Under the pieces are notes generated by a model that ran no database searches, had not been told where the DNA came from, and worked only from the letters and a program-made list of their open reading frames with translations. DNA of 64,000 nucleotides from Clostridia bacterium (lineage in GTDB: Bacteria > Bacillota > Clostridia > Peptostreptococcales > Acidaminobacteraceae), in assembly GCA_018399635.1 (NCBI GenBank), contig JAGYOH010000002.1:62001-126000 (forward strand), given 5' to 3'. The position numbers and the translations under genes were made by a program. Positions 34,937 through 45,700 of the stretch are shown in pieces. The number at the start of each line of letters is the position of its first letter. Position 1 is the first letter of the stretch.

Positions 34937-36499
34937 GTGAAATTTTCCAGCAGGTTCAAGACCTTCGGTTTTTTCATGTTGCTGATCCTCACCATCTTCA
35001 TTTCCACCTCCGTGGTCCTCCTCTACATAGACAATCGCAACAACGCCAAAGAACTCGAGAATTACATACAGAAGGACCGGCTGCTCCTTGAGGTCATGGC
35101 GGAAGGTTTCGTCGATCATATCGACCAGGCCCTGAGCGACATCGTTTTTCTCGAAGCCCATTACCATCATGAAAAGAATCAAACGGGGGAGATCGACTTT
35201 GAAACCTTCCTCCGCATGATCTCCCAGAAGGAGAAGATCTATGACCAGATCCGCTACATCAACCAGGCCGGTCAGGAGCTTGTCCGGGTCAACTTCGACG
35301 GGGTCGAGAGTCGGATCGTGGAGAAAAGCGACCTCCAGGACAAGTCAAGCCGCTATTATTTCACCGAAACCATCCAGCTGCTCCAGGGAGACATCTACAT
35401 CTCCGCCCTGGACCTGAACATGGAAAATGGGGCGCTTGAAATCCCCTATAAGCCCATGCTCCGTTTCGCCACCCCCCTGATCGACCCGGTAAAAGGCCTC
35501 GAAGGAATCGCCATCACCAACCTGCTGGCACAGAATCTCATCGACAGAATCGTGAATCTGGGTGCCGGCACCACGGACTGTCTTTCCCTCATCAACAACA
35601 ACGGCTATTTCATCGCCCATGAGGATCCTGAGAAAACCTTCGGTTTCATGATTGAAAGCCGCCAGAAAAAGTCCTTCATGATTCTATATCCCGAGGTCTG
35701 GCAGCAGATCCTGGAAGGTGATGAATTCATCCAGAATGATTCAGGAATTTTCCAGGTCAAAGTCATCGATCTCAAAAAGGCCCTGCCGGAGGAAATCCAT
35801 TTTTCTGACAACGAACACCTGTTTTACGGTGTCACCCATATCGAAAACACGGCAGCCTTCCGTCATCTCTTTGACAGAGGGACTCCGGACCAGTTTTCCC
35901 GGGTCTTGAAGACCAACGGCATCCTGATTTTTCTGGTGATCCTGGCCGCCCTCATTTTCAACATCCTCATCGCCCTCTTCAGGGACCGCCAGAACCGGAT
36001 CCTGCATCATGCCCGTTACGACGCCCTGACGGAGACCTACAACCGCCGGGCAGGCCTGGAACTGATACAGGATCAGCTGGAAACCCGGCAGTCCAGAAGG
36101 GTCCCGGTCAGTCTCTGCTTCATCGATATTGACAATCTGAAGGCCACCAACGACCGGTCGGGACATCCCGTCGGGGATATCCTCATCAGCACCGTCGCCG
36201 GAATTCTCAAAAATGAAATCAGAAACAGGGACATCCTCTGCCGCTACGGCGGTGATGAATTCATCATCCTCTTCGATGAAATCGACACCCCTTCAGGAGA
36301 GCGGATCTGGGACCGGATTCAAAGCCACATCGATCAATTCAACCTCGGGGATGATCCTCCCTTTGAAATCAGCCTCAGCCACGGCATCGTCACCTATGAT
36401 CCCCGGCAGCACACGAGTCTCGAGGCCCTCATCCATGAAGCGGATCAAAAGATGTACGCTGAAAAGACCGTCAAAAAAAGCACAAGAAACCCGGATTGA
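34937..36499 (+). CDS. Membrane diguanylate cyclase with extracytoplasmic Cache-type sensor
   Basis: Makes c-di-GMP in response to an external cue. 520 residues: N-terminal membrane segment (about 8-30), an extracytoplasmic sensor about 40-320 (dCache-like), a second membrane segment about 330-350, and a GGDEF domain about 365-515 with an intact RYGGDEF signature. An RNRD I-site five residues before it means product feedback inhibition is likely. GTG start at 34937 with AAAGGAGG. Single-gene unit closed by a terminator. Confidence 0.92.
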   Translation: MKFSSRFKTFGFFMLLILTIFISTSVVLLYIDNRNNAKELENYIQKDRLLLEVMAEGFVDHIDQALSDIVFLEAHYHHEKNQTGEIDFETFLRMISQKEKIYDQIRYINQAGQELVRVNFDGVESRIVEKSDLQDKSSRYYFTETIQLLQGDIYISALDLNMENGALEIPYKPMLRFATPLIDPVKGLEGIAITNLLAQNLIDRIVNLGAGTTDCLSLINNNGYFIAHEDPEKTFGFMIESRQKKSFMILYPEVWQQILEGDEFIQNDSGIFQVKVIDLKKALPEEIHFSDNEHLFYGVTHIENTAAFRHLFDRGTPDQFSRVLKTNGILIFLVILAALIFNILIALFRDRQNRILHHARYDALTETYNRRAGLELIQDQLETRQSRRVPVSLCFIDIDNLKATNDRSGHPVGDILISTVAGILKNEIRNRDILCRYGGDEFIILFDEIDTPSGERIWDRIQSHIDQFNLGDDPPFEISLSHGIVTYDPRQHTSLEALIHEADQKMYAEKTVKKSTRNPD

Positions 36500-36516
36500 C
36501 CGGGTTTCTTTTTTTG
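36485..36516 (+). terminator. Rho-independent terminator
   Basis: AGAAACCCGG-attgac-CGGGTTTCT followed by seven T. The diguanylate cyclase stop codon lies in the loop. Confidence 0.85.
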
Positions 36517-36528
36517 CCATCGAAGGAG

Positions 36529-37704
36529 TCATTCCCAGTCCAGAAGCCGCCTCTCGCCTTCAAGGGCTCTCAGGTCGCTGATTTCCTGGGTGACCTCCAG
36601 GGTTCCCCTGTAGCGACCCTCCTTGTCCCTGAGGGCATGATACTGGATGAAGAGGAAGAGTCCACTCATTTCAATCCAGAAGGAGGCCCGGTCCCGGTCC
36701 CCTTTTTTGAAGGCCGCCATGATTTTCTCCACCATGTGGACACTGTCAGGCGGGTGGCACATCCTGACGTCGCGACCGATGACGGCCTTGGACCTGGGAA
36801 AAATCCTCTCCTTGGGCTTTGAAAAATAGGCCACCTTGTCGTTCTCGTCCACCAGGGTGAGGTCCACGGGCAGATGCTGAAAAATTCCCATGAGCTGCTG
36901 AAGATCGAAATGGCCGGTTTCGCTTTGAAAAAGTCCCGAAAGCGGATCAAAGGTCAGTTCGTCCCTTTCCTCCGGGCCCCGGGGCTTGTCGGGGGCCTCA
37001 ATGTAGGCAAAGCCGTACTCGAAACTCTGCAGGTGCATGTCTTCATGCTCCTCCTCGTTAAGATGGGTCATGGCGGCGGGAAAAAGAACCAGTTCCTGCT
37101 TTTCAATCAGTCCGAAGAGTTTGAAGTACAAGGCCCCCAGCAATCTGCCCAGGTCACCGTGATCCATCTTCTGGCGGCGGACCTGGTCCTTCAGACTTTT
37201 GACCAGATCCCTGCTTTCATCGTGGACCACCCACAGGATGGCCAGGCCCTTGAACCGTTCCATCTTCTTCTCCATCATGGGAAAAAGAATGTTTTCAAGC
37301 TTGAGAAGGTGTTCGTTGTAGATTTCGATTTCATCAATGAAGTTCTCGATTCTTTCCCGGTTCCTGTCGTGATCCCCCTCCTTGATGACCGCTTTGAAGG
37401 CCTCGAGGATTTCTTTCAGTCCCCGGTTTTCCGCCATCAAGAGGCCGATGAAGGTGTCTTCCCCGGGCTTCTCCCAGGCATAGGTCGACAGGGGTTCGTG
37501 AAAAACATTCATGAGTTTGTCCACAAAGCCCGCCATTTCCTTGGGGGTCAGGCCCTGCTTGAGCTGCTCATGCTGGACCAGCATGAGGTCCGAGGGGGTC
37601 ACGGTCTTGATGTCCTCAAGGTACTTTTCATAGAGGGCCCTGCCGTTTTCCCTGCGAAAGACGCCCTGGCTGAAGGCGATCAGATTCTCCAATCTCTTTT
37701 CCAT
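36529..37704 (-). CDS. DUF438 / hemerythrin-like / PAS protein
   Basis: 391 residues. N-terminal DUF438-type helical region (about 1-75, QLKQGLTPKEMAGFVDKL). A hemerythrin-like four-helix region about 75-230 carries spaced His/Glu residues (IYNEHLLKLENILFP, HDESRDLV, HLNEEEHEDMH). A C-terminal PAS about 275-390. Such proteins may sense oxygen or nitric oxide, or a related ligand, by a di-iron or heme site. ATG 37704 has AAGGAG seven bases upstream. A 42-codon gene precedes it by 19 bp. Confidence 0.8.
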   Translation of the reverse strand: MEKRLENLIAFSQGVFRRENGRALYEKYLEDIKTVTPSDLMLVQHEQLKQGLTPKEMAGFVDKLMNVFHEPLSTYAWEKPGEDTFIGLLMAENRGLKEILEAFKAVIKEGDHDRNRERIENFIDEIEIYNEHLLKLENILFPMMEKKMERFKGLAILWVVHDESRDLVKSLKDQVRRQKMDHGDLGRLLGALYFKLFGLIEKQELVLFPAAMTHLNEEEHEDMHLQSFEYGFAYIEAPDKPRGPEERDELTFDPLSGLFQSETGHFDLQQLMGIFQHLPVDLTLVDENDKVAYFSKPKERIFPRSKAVIGRDVRMCHPPDSVHMVEKIMAAFKKGDRDRASFWIEMSGLFLFIQYHALRDKEGRYRGTLEVTQEISDLRALEGERRLLDWE

Positions 37705-37723
37705 AACCAAACTCCTTCAAGAT

Positions 37724-37852
37724 TCAGTATCGATTCTCCTCCCGACTCTCCCTGATGGCATTCTTGACCGCCAGTTTGATCGTGAAGTAGAGGACCACCA
37801 CCGGCAACAGGATGACAAGGGGCAGCAGCAACAGATTGACGATTGACCACAT
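37724..37852 (-). CDS. 42-residue membrane peptide
   Basis: Small ORF with AAAGGAG before its ATG (37852) and one central hydrophobic helix (NLLLLPLVILLPVVVLYF), followed by a basic/acidic tail. It ends 19 bp before the DUF438 start, so it is almost certainly co-transcribed. No family assignment. It is too short for routine gene callers. Confidence 0.65.
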   Translation of the reverse strand: MWSIVNLLLLPLVILLPVVVLYFTIKLAVKNAIRESREENRY

Positions 37853-38013
37853 GGTTTTCAACTCCTTTCGGTGGTTTTTCAGTAAATAATTTGAAAATTC
37901 CAAAAAAACTTTCCCGGAGGGATGACTTCAAAGAAAATTTCAATTATAATGGTTGAAATTCCTATATCCATATTATACGCTACGGCAAAGGACAATAAAA
38001 GGAGCGATGCGGT

Positions 38014-38790
38014 TTGGTCATTCAGGCAAGGGGGGTAACCCTCATCAAGGATCGGACTCCTCTGATCAAAAATCTAGACTGGACGGTGCAGCCTGGAGAA
38101 CACTGGGCGGTCCTGGGGCTCAACGGCTCCGGCAAGACCACCCTCCTCGATATCATCAACGGCTACCAGTTCCCCACGGAGGGGGAGATCACGGTGCTGG
38201 GCAAGACCTTCGGCCAATACGATCTTCGGGAACTGAGAAAGTCCATCGGCTGGGTCAGCACCGCTCTCCAGGAAAGACTCTACGGCAAGGAACCGGTGAT
38301 CGAAGTGGTTCTGAGCGGAAAATTCGCCTCCATCGGGCTCTATGATGCCATCAGCGAGACCGACCGGGAGGAGGCCATGAAAATCCTGCAGGATCTGAAG
38401 ATCCAATCCCTGGCCGACCGGCGCTACCGGACCCTTTCCCAGGGCGAGAAACAGCGGGTCATCATCGGCAGGGCCCTCATGGCCAGGCCCAGGATTCTGA
38501 TCCTGGACGAACCCTGCGGGGGTCTGGATATTTTCGCCCGGGAAAGTCTCTTGAAAACCATCGAGGCCCTGGGGAAGGAAAGAAACGCCCCCACCCTGAT
38601 CTACGTCACCCATCATGTGGAGGAAATCCTGCCGGTTTTCAGTCATACCCTCCTGATCCGGGAAGGCGAGGTCTTCGCCTCGGGCAGGACCCCGGAAATC
38701 ATGACCCAGGAAAAACTCACCGGATTCTTCAAGGCGCCGGTGCGATTGAGCCATAACAAGGCCAGGTACACCCTGCAACCGGAGTATTGA
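38014..38790 (+). CDS. ABC transporter ATP-binding protein (YlmA-like)
   Basis: 258-residue ATPase: Walker A GLNGSGKTTLL, signature LSQGEKQ, Walker B ILILDEPCGGLD and switch His in YVTHHVEE. No permease or binding protein is adjacent. The start is TTG 38014, with AAAGGAG ten bases upstream. Resembles metal/molybdate-type ATPases such as YlmA. The substrate cannot be assigned. Confidence 0.85.
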   Translation: MVIQARGVTLIKDRTPLIKNLDWTVQPGEHWAVLGLNGSGKTTLLDIINGYQFPTEGEITVLGKTFGQYDLRELRKSIGWVSTALQERLYGKEPVIEVVLSGKFASIGLYDAISETDREEAMKILQDLKIQSLADRRYRTLSQGEKQRVIIGRALMARPRILILDEPCGGLDIFARESLLKTIEALGKERNAPTLIYVTHHVEEILPVFSHTLLIREGEVFASGRTPEIMTQEKLTGFFKAPVRLSHNKARYTLQPEY

Positions 38791-38826
38791 AAAGGCGGTC
38801 AGATGCATTTCTGACCGCCTTTTTTC
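38786..38826. terminator. Bidirectional terminator
   Basis: AAAAGGCGGTCAG and CTGACCGCCTTTTTT form a long stem with T runs on both strands, between the ABC gene and the convergent B3/B4 gene. Confidence 0.88.
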
Positions 38827-39535
38827 AGTCCATGATCACAAAGGATGGATTTTCCCTGTCCAGAACAGCCGTCAGGGTATCGCCTCCCAGGTGACTCTCC
38901 ACCTCCCCGGCAAGCTCGGCCAGGGCGGAGGTCATGGGGTCAAGGTCGGCCGGATCCAGAATCTCCATGAGGAGAAGGGCGTTTTTCGTGCTTTCCCTGA
39001 GCATGGTTCTTTCCGCCTCCCGCCAGTTGAAGCAGCGGCAGATGGCCCCCGCCTCGTCCTTGTAGACCACTTCACCCTCGTAGGGTGGAGCGTTCTCAGT
39101 CTCCCCCAGGGGAATGAAATTCTCCTTCCCGGTGGCCTTGGTGAGACGGATATCCCCCTCGAACCGGTCCATGTCCTCGCCCCCCACGGGCAGGGCATGG
39201 CGGAGAGAAACCGCGTTGTAGAGGTCCACCAGGGGGTTGATGGTCCCGATGGGGTTGCCCTTGCTCACCCGCTTCAAAAGGGCCTCGATGGACGCCCTGG
39301 CCCCCTTTTTGGTCTTGAAAGTCTTGAAGGCCTCCCGCCAGTCCCTGATGACCTTGTTCTCGGTGAACTGTGGGGTCGTCAGGTGCTTCAAGGCCTCAGC
39401 CTGGGCCTCCTTGAGCTGCTTCTCGTAGAATTCCGCGTCCCGGCCTTGATTGTCGATCCCCCTGGCCACGATGATGCCGATTCTGGCCTCGGGAAAAAGC
39501 TCCCAGAAATCCTTTTCAACCATGATTTTTTTCAA
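38825..39535 (-). CDS. B3/B4 (tRNA-editing-like) domain protein
   Basis: 236 residues of the stand-alone family related to the B3/B4 editing domain of PheRS beta (center region NPIGTINPLVDLYNAVSLRHALPVGGEDM). Function is thought to be related to amino-acid or tRNA quality control. The start is TTG 39535, seven bases after GGAGG; the next ATG is too far away. Confidence 0.75.
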   Translation of the reverse strand: MKKIMVEKDFWELFPEARIGIIVARGIDNQGRDAEFYEKQLKEAQAEALKHLTTPQFTENKVIRDWREAFKTFKTKKGARASIEALLKRVSKGNPIGTINPLVDLYNAVSLRHALPVGGEDMDRFEGDIRLTKATGKENFIPLGETENAPPYEGEVVYKDEAGAICRCFNWREAERTMLRESTKNALLLMEILDPADLDPMTSALAELAGEVESHLGGDTLTAVLDRENPSFVIMD

Positions 39536-39685
39536 ATTTCAACCTCCTTCGGGACTGTGTCCCATAATGATTCCATCTCGCTCTTTTTCTAATCATACTA
39601 GAACTCAGGCGTGATTTTAAGTTTTTTCTCAGTGTCACCTCCCGAAAAAGACAGGATGGACAATTCCTGGCCAAGAAGCCTTCCT

Positions 39686-39724
39686 AAAAAAAACCCCCGC
39701 CCTCCTTGGGCAGGGGTTTTTCAT
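39686..39724 (-). terminator. Terminator of the SLH-protein gene
   Basis: CCCCTGCCC-aagga-GGGCGGGGG followed by TTTTTTTT on the minus strand. Confidence 0.85.
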
Positions 39725-39728
39725 TGTT

Positions 39729-42700
39729 TCAGTTCACCAGGTCTTGCACGGTGCCACTTAAGGCGATCCCGTTCAGAACACTTTCTTCATTAGAGGCATT
39801 TTTCACGGTTCCGGTGAAGTACAGTACATTGGAGCCCAGGCCGCCGGCATAGGTCATGGTATTGAGATTGGTCCCGATGATGGACGCCCCGTTGACACTG
39901 CCGACGATTTCATCAAAGACCACGGCGATGGTGACGGTTTCTCCTGCCTTGTAATCTCCCTCGGCCATGGGAGCGATACCGATTTTTGCCGGTTCCCGGT
40001 TGTCAAGGGGTGCTGAATACAGGGTGCCCCCCTGATGCCAGTAAGAAGAATTGGCTGAAGCCTCATTGTAGGTGGCGACGGATATTCCCACGGTGTCATA
40101 TAATCCGTAGCTGACATACTGGCTGCCTGATCCGGAGGCGTAGGAGGCGAATCGCACGGATACCCCCTGAGTGATGGCTGGCGTTGAGCTGATGGTTCCA
40201 ACTGCAGCGGGCAGTTTCACGGTGTAACTGGTCGTGTTGTTGGTATCCGTGGATATGCCGTACACAAGAGCCGCCTTTGTCCCCTCGGGCAGGGTCCCCA
40301 GGGTACCGCTGCTCTCTTTTCCCGAGGTGGTGTCATTCGTGTGATTGTTGAAGAAGGCGTAGCGGACCATGCGCCAGCCGCTGTCTTCTCCGGTAATGTC
40401 CAGCGTCACCTTCATCAGGCTTGCCGTAGCCTCTAGATAGGCTTTTTGATCGGTCGTATCGCCTCGTCCGGTCAGGGGACTGCCGGAAAGTCCCGTGTAC
40501 CGGGTTCCCTTGTAATCCTCGAAGGACTCGTGGATTTGCAATACTGTCGATTGGCTGGCGAAGGCTTTGTAGTCGTATAAAGTGGTTGGAATCTCATAAG
40601 CAGAATCCTTGGCCATGGTCCTGGAGGCCTTGGTGGTGGTGCCCAGGAGGCCTCCCCCCTCCACCTTGACCAGCTCGAGTTGATAGGTCCGGTCAATATT
40701 GGCATAGCTGGTGGCGGGGTAACTTTTTCCGTCGGCAGCCTCATAGGTCTTAGTGACCTGATATTCTGTCACAGTGACGGTCTTGAAGGTCTCGCCTTCG
40801 GCAAAGGTCAGCGCCGCTCCACTGCCCCCCTGATGGTAGAAATGGGTGCCGCCGATGGCCGACCCGTTGACGGTTCTGAAGTAGACCGTCTGCTGTCCCA
40901 CATGCTGGTCGTCACTTGAAACACCGTTGCCGGTCCGGGTCACCGTAAAGGTGTTGTTGGCATTGTTGGTTACGGTGAAGGTGCCTGCAAAACCCCACTT
41001 GGCGTAGAGGGTCTTGTCACCGGTGCTGCCCTTGTTGATGGTAGTCACCTCGCCACCTGTAAAGGCGGCATTGTCATACCAGCCCATAAAGCCGTAGCCA
41101 CCCTCCCGGCTTGGATCATTAAGGGTAATGTCGTTACTTTCCACTGTGTAACTGGATGGATTCCCGCTTGCCTGGGCGCCACCGCCAAGTTCGTAGGTGA
41201 CGGTATAGGTTACACTGCGCCACTTGGCATAGAGACTCACCGTGCCACTGACGGCAAGATTTTGAACCACCTGCATGTCCGAATAGTTTGTGCCCGTGCC
41301 GTCGGACTTCGTGTTCCAACCTGCAAAGGTGTAGCCCTCCCGGGTGAAGGTGTTTTCAATCAATGCCCTGGCCGCCTCATCATAGAGGAAGTCCTGGCTG
41401 AGGCTGTCCGTGCCGTCTCCGGTGTTCTTGTTGAAAATGACGGTATAGGGGTTTGGCGTCCATTTGGCGTAGAAGGTCCTGGCCCCCGTTTCCCCCTCCG
41501 CAATGGCAATGCTTCCTACCTTGCCGGTCAAGGCCGCCTCGGTGTACCAGCCCTCAAAGGTATAGCCGGTTTTGCCGCCTGCTTCACCCAGGGCGATATT
41601 GCCACTCTCGATATTGTAGGTTGCCGGGTTGTCGGTATGATTGCTGCCCCCATCAAGGTCATAATCAATGGCATAATCCACCGCCCGCCATTGAGCGGTC
41701 AAAGTCCTGTTTTCCGCCGGCATGGTGGCCGGCAGAGCCGGATCCCATGATTTGAAGGCATAGCCGGTCCTGGTCGGATCTGCCGGTGCCGTCACGGCGG
41801 TCCCGTAATCCTGGGTGATGGCCGGAACATCAGATCCTTCATTGCTGTGAAAGGTCAAGGTGTACTCATTGACCGTCCAAAGGGCATGGAGGGTGACGGC
41901 GCCGTCGGTGGCCAGATTGGTCACACTGGCGCTGTTTTCATAACCATTGCCGCTGCCGTCACTCATGGTGTTCCAGCCCATGAAACTGTGACCCGTCCTG
42001 ATAAAGGTGTTGGGGCTGAGGGACCGGGATTGATCGTAGGTATGGCTCTGACCCGCCATGATCCCGCTGCCGCCGTTGTTGTCAAAGTTGACCGTATAGG
42101 TATTGGCCTCCCACTGGGCATAGAGGGTATGATCCTGGGCAATACCAACGGTGGAAGTGCTTGTGATCCTGCTGCCTCCGCCGGCCGCCGTGAACCAGCC
42201 TGCAAAGTGGTAGCCCGTCTTGACGCCGGTGTCCACCGGCAGACTGCCATAGCCACTGTCATAGGTGACGGTGATAGCCTCAGGCGCCGTCCCCTGACCG
42301 GTGTTCAGATCGAAGCTGACGGTGTATTCCCTGGCGGTCCACCGGGCGTATAGGGTTTGATTTGAAGTGATTTCAACGGTTGTCCCTTCCACAACCTCTG
42401 TTCCGCCGCTGCTTGACGTAAACCAGCCGTCAAATTCATGACCGGTTCGGCCGGGCGTCGGCAAAGCCCCATACGCCGCATCATAGGTCACCATCATAGA
42501 ATCAGGACTGCTGCCGCCGTTGCCGTCAAAGGAAACCGAATAAGTCTCGGGCTTCCAGGTGGCGGTGTAGTTCAGATCATGGTCGGGCATGGTAGCCGCC
42601 ACTGGGACATCCCAGCCCTCAAAGCTGTACCCGGTACGGGTTGCATCAGGCTCTGTGATGCCTGCCCCATAGCGGTACTCCTCAGTGCTGGCCGTGCCGT

Positions 42701-45700
42701 CTATCTCCCACGAGACGGTGAATTCCCTGCGGTCGTAATAGATCTTGACCTCCGCCGAACCGTCACCGGCGATTTTCACCTGACTGAAGGCCAGGGCCTT
42801 GAAGCCGGTATAGGTGTTGGCCACCGCCGCGGTATCGCTGTCGGTTTCGCCGTACTGGGTTGAGTCTTCTTCAAGGGTGTACTGGTCGCCCTCGGTTTTC
42901 TGTTGATAATGGGACACGGTATAGGCTACATCCGTATCCGCCGCCCAGGTGGCGGTGAGCTCATGGTGAGCCGGCGTGCTGACCGTGGTATCCGCGGTGA
43001 CGGTGGCTCCCCTTTCATCGATCCAGTTGACAAACTGATAGCCGGTATGTGTTGGCTCAGGAAGCGCACCATATCTATTGTCATAGGTAACTTCTTTTGT
43101 GTTTGTATCTATAGCCGCACCGCTGGTAACAGCGAAGGTCACGGTATAGGTTTTGGCGGTCCAGCCCGCCTCGTAGCTGCTATGCTTCGCAGGCATGGTC
43201 TCGGGAACGCCAAGCCACTTGTCAAAGGTATAGCCGGTTTTATTGTCCGGGATGCCGCCTGGCGGGAGGATGACCCCCCCATAGAGCAGGTCCGGGGTGA
43301 CGTCGAAAATCTCACCATCGGCCATCCAGAGGATGTCATAGCGGTTGCGGTCATAATAAATAGTCACAACGCTGCTGCCATCCGGTTCAATGATGACCTG
43401 GTCAAAATCCGTCTTGGCGGTGAAGCCCTCGTAACTTTTCACAGAGGCCGCTGTCGGCGTCCGGGTCGTTCCTTCCCTGCCTTCCAGGTCCTCCTGGCTA
43501 TAGTCGCCGCTCAAATCCTGACGAAGATGTCTGACGGTATAAGCCGTATCCGTTGCCGGATGCCAGACTGCAGCAAAGGTCAGATTGTCAGTACCCATGG
43601 TGGCCCCTTCAGCCAGACCCTGCCAGGAGTCAAAGTCATAACCCTCTTTTTCCGGATTCCTTGTGGGGGCTGTGATGGTTTTGCCGTATTTCACCTGATC
43701 GGTCTTGTAGATGCCCTCCTCCGTCTTCCAATCCACCCTGTAGCTGATGCGACTGTACTTGATTTCGACCTCGGCGGTGCCGTCAGGTAAAACGGTGACC
43801 TGATCGAACCCACCGGCTCTGAAGCCCTCGTAGCTCCTGGCCTCGGCGTTGGTGGGTGAATCCGTTGTCCCGACTTTGCTTTCAGATTCCACCCAGTCCC
43901 CAGTGGTGGGATAGCCGCCGCTCAAGTCCTCACGCAGATGCCTGACGGTATAGCCCGTGTCCTGGGCCGGCAGCCAGACGGCTTCATAGGTGAGGTCCCC
44001 CGTGCCCATGACAGCGCCCGGAGCGTAACCCTCCCAGCCGTCAAAGACATAGCCCGGCTTGACGGGATCTGAATCAGGGGGGCTGATCGCCCCCTGATAT
44101 TTGACGGTGATTGTTTCAGGATCCGATCCGTTGTCGGGGTCAAAGATTGCTTCATGACTCACCCGCTGGTAGTTGACCTTGATGATGAGCCTGCCGTCCT
44201 TTGTGATGACGGGTGCCGTGGTGGCTTCACCCGCCACGGTGGTATCCTTGTAGACGATGCCGTTTTCAAGGAGATAATCCTCCCGCAGGATGCTGTCCAA
44301 GGGGACGACACTTCCTGTCCTGCCGGTTCGGCTGTCATCGAGGTCCTGCAGGGTGTCCTTGCCGCTGGTCTGCTCCACATAGTACTCCACCCGGTAAGGG
44401 GTGTCCTCGGCGGGATGCCACTGGGCCGTGAAGGTGATGTCTTCAGCCGGCATGACGGCAGGCACAGCGGGACTCCAGCCGGTGAAGGCATAGCCCTTGG
44501 AATTCAGAAGCGGAGCCGTGATTTTCGCCCCGTATTTCAGGTCACTGGTGAGCGCTTCCCCTTCGGCATCCCCCGGCAGGTAGGTCAGGGTGAAGATTTC
44601 CCGGTCGTAATAATAGCGCAGAACACTGCTGCCGTCGGGCAGGATGGTGATTTCCCTGCTTTGCGGGGTGGTGTATCCCTCGTATGACCTGGTCTGTACC
44701 GGGACGGTACTGTCAGTGGTGCCTATCAGATCATCGGTGTCGAGGACTTCGTACCGGGCGCTTCCGAGAATTTCACCGTAATGCTCCACCTTGTAAGGGG
44801 TATCCGAACGGGGCTCCCACCTGGCATAGACCTCCATGTCACTATTGGGCATGGTCTGGGGCAGGCTATAGGCCTGGGTCAGTGCTTCGTCGGAGTACCA
44901 GCCGTCAAAGAGATAACCCTTTTTCACGGGATCCGCCGGTGGTGCAAGTGCCTCATCGTATCTTTTGATGATGATGGGAATGCTGCTGCCTCCGTTTGAA
45001 TGGAAGACAATGGCGTAGCCATTTTTGAGATTGTCCCAGTGGAGGTCGACCCTGGTGCTGATGGGTCTGGATGTCCAGGCAAGGGGCTGATTGATCCAGC
45101 TGATCACCATCTGGCCGTCAAGTCTGATGTCCTCTTCATCCGGGGTGACCGTCAGACGGTTCTTGTCCCGGTCATAGCTGAACTTGTCATTGGTCATTTC
45201 AATGGTGAAATAATCTTCTGAATCCTCGTAGATCTTGGTATCGCTGTCCCCCGTCTTCAAGTCAAGATAAAGCATTTCAAAGAGACCTTCGGGGACGAAG
45301 GTGGTCTGTATGGACTTTTTCATGGCCAGCTCCGGTGTATCCCCTGGACCGTAGGCGAAGTCCTGTATGTTCTCCCGCATCCCGGCATGCCACAGGGGCC
45401 ACTCGTTCTCATAAAGGGTGGGGTTGTAGGAGAAGGTGCCGGCAAAGGCCTGGGCTTCAAAGGAAAGTTCCAGATAGATGCCCAACTCGAAGTAGAGGGC
45501 GCCGGCATACTTGCTGTCCTGTCCCACCGAAGCCTTGTAGGTCAGCTGGTAATAAAAGTAGCCCCACATCTTGATGTAGGCCCCCGCCTCGGCGGCAAAG
45601 CCCACGCTGGCGAATTTTTCACTGAAGAGGGAAATTTTCGCCTCCACCTTGATTCCCGCCCGAAGTCCCAATGTCCCCATGACGTAGAAGGTGAACTCGT

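Noticed and set aside
40900-45000. Repetitive DNA suggestive of a CRISPR array
   Set aside because: The repetition is coding repeats (FxGW and YEG modules), with variable lengths and no short spacers between identical repeats.
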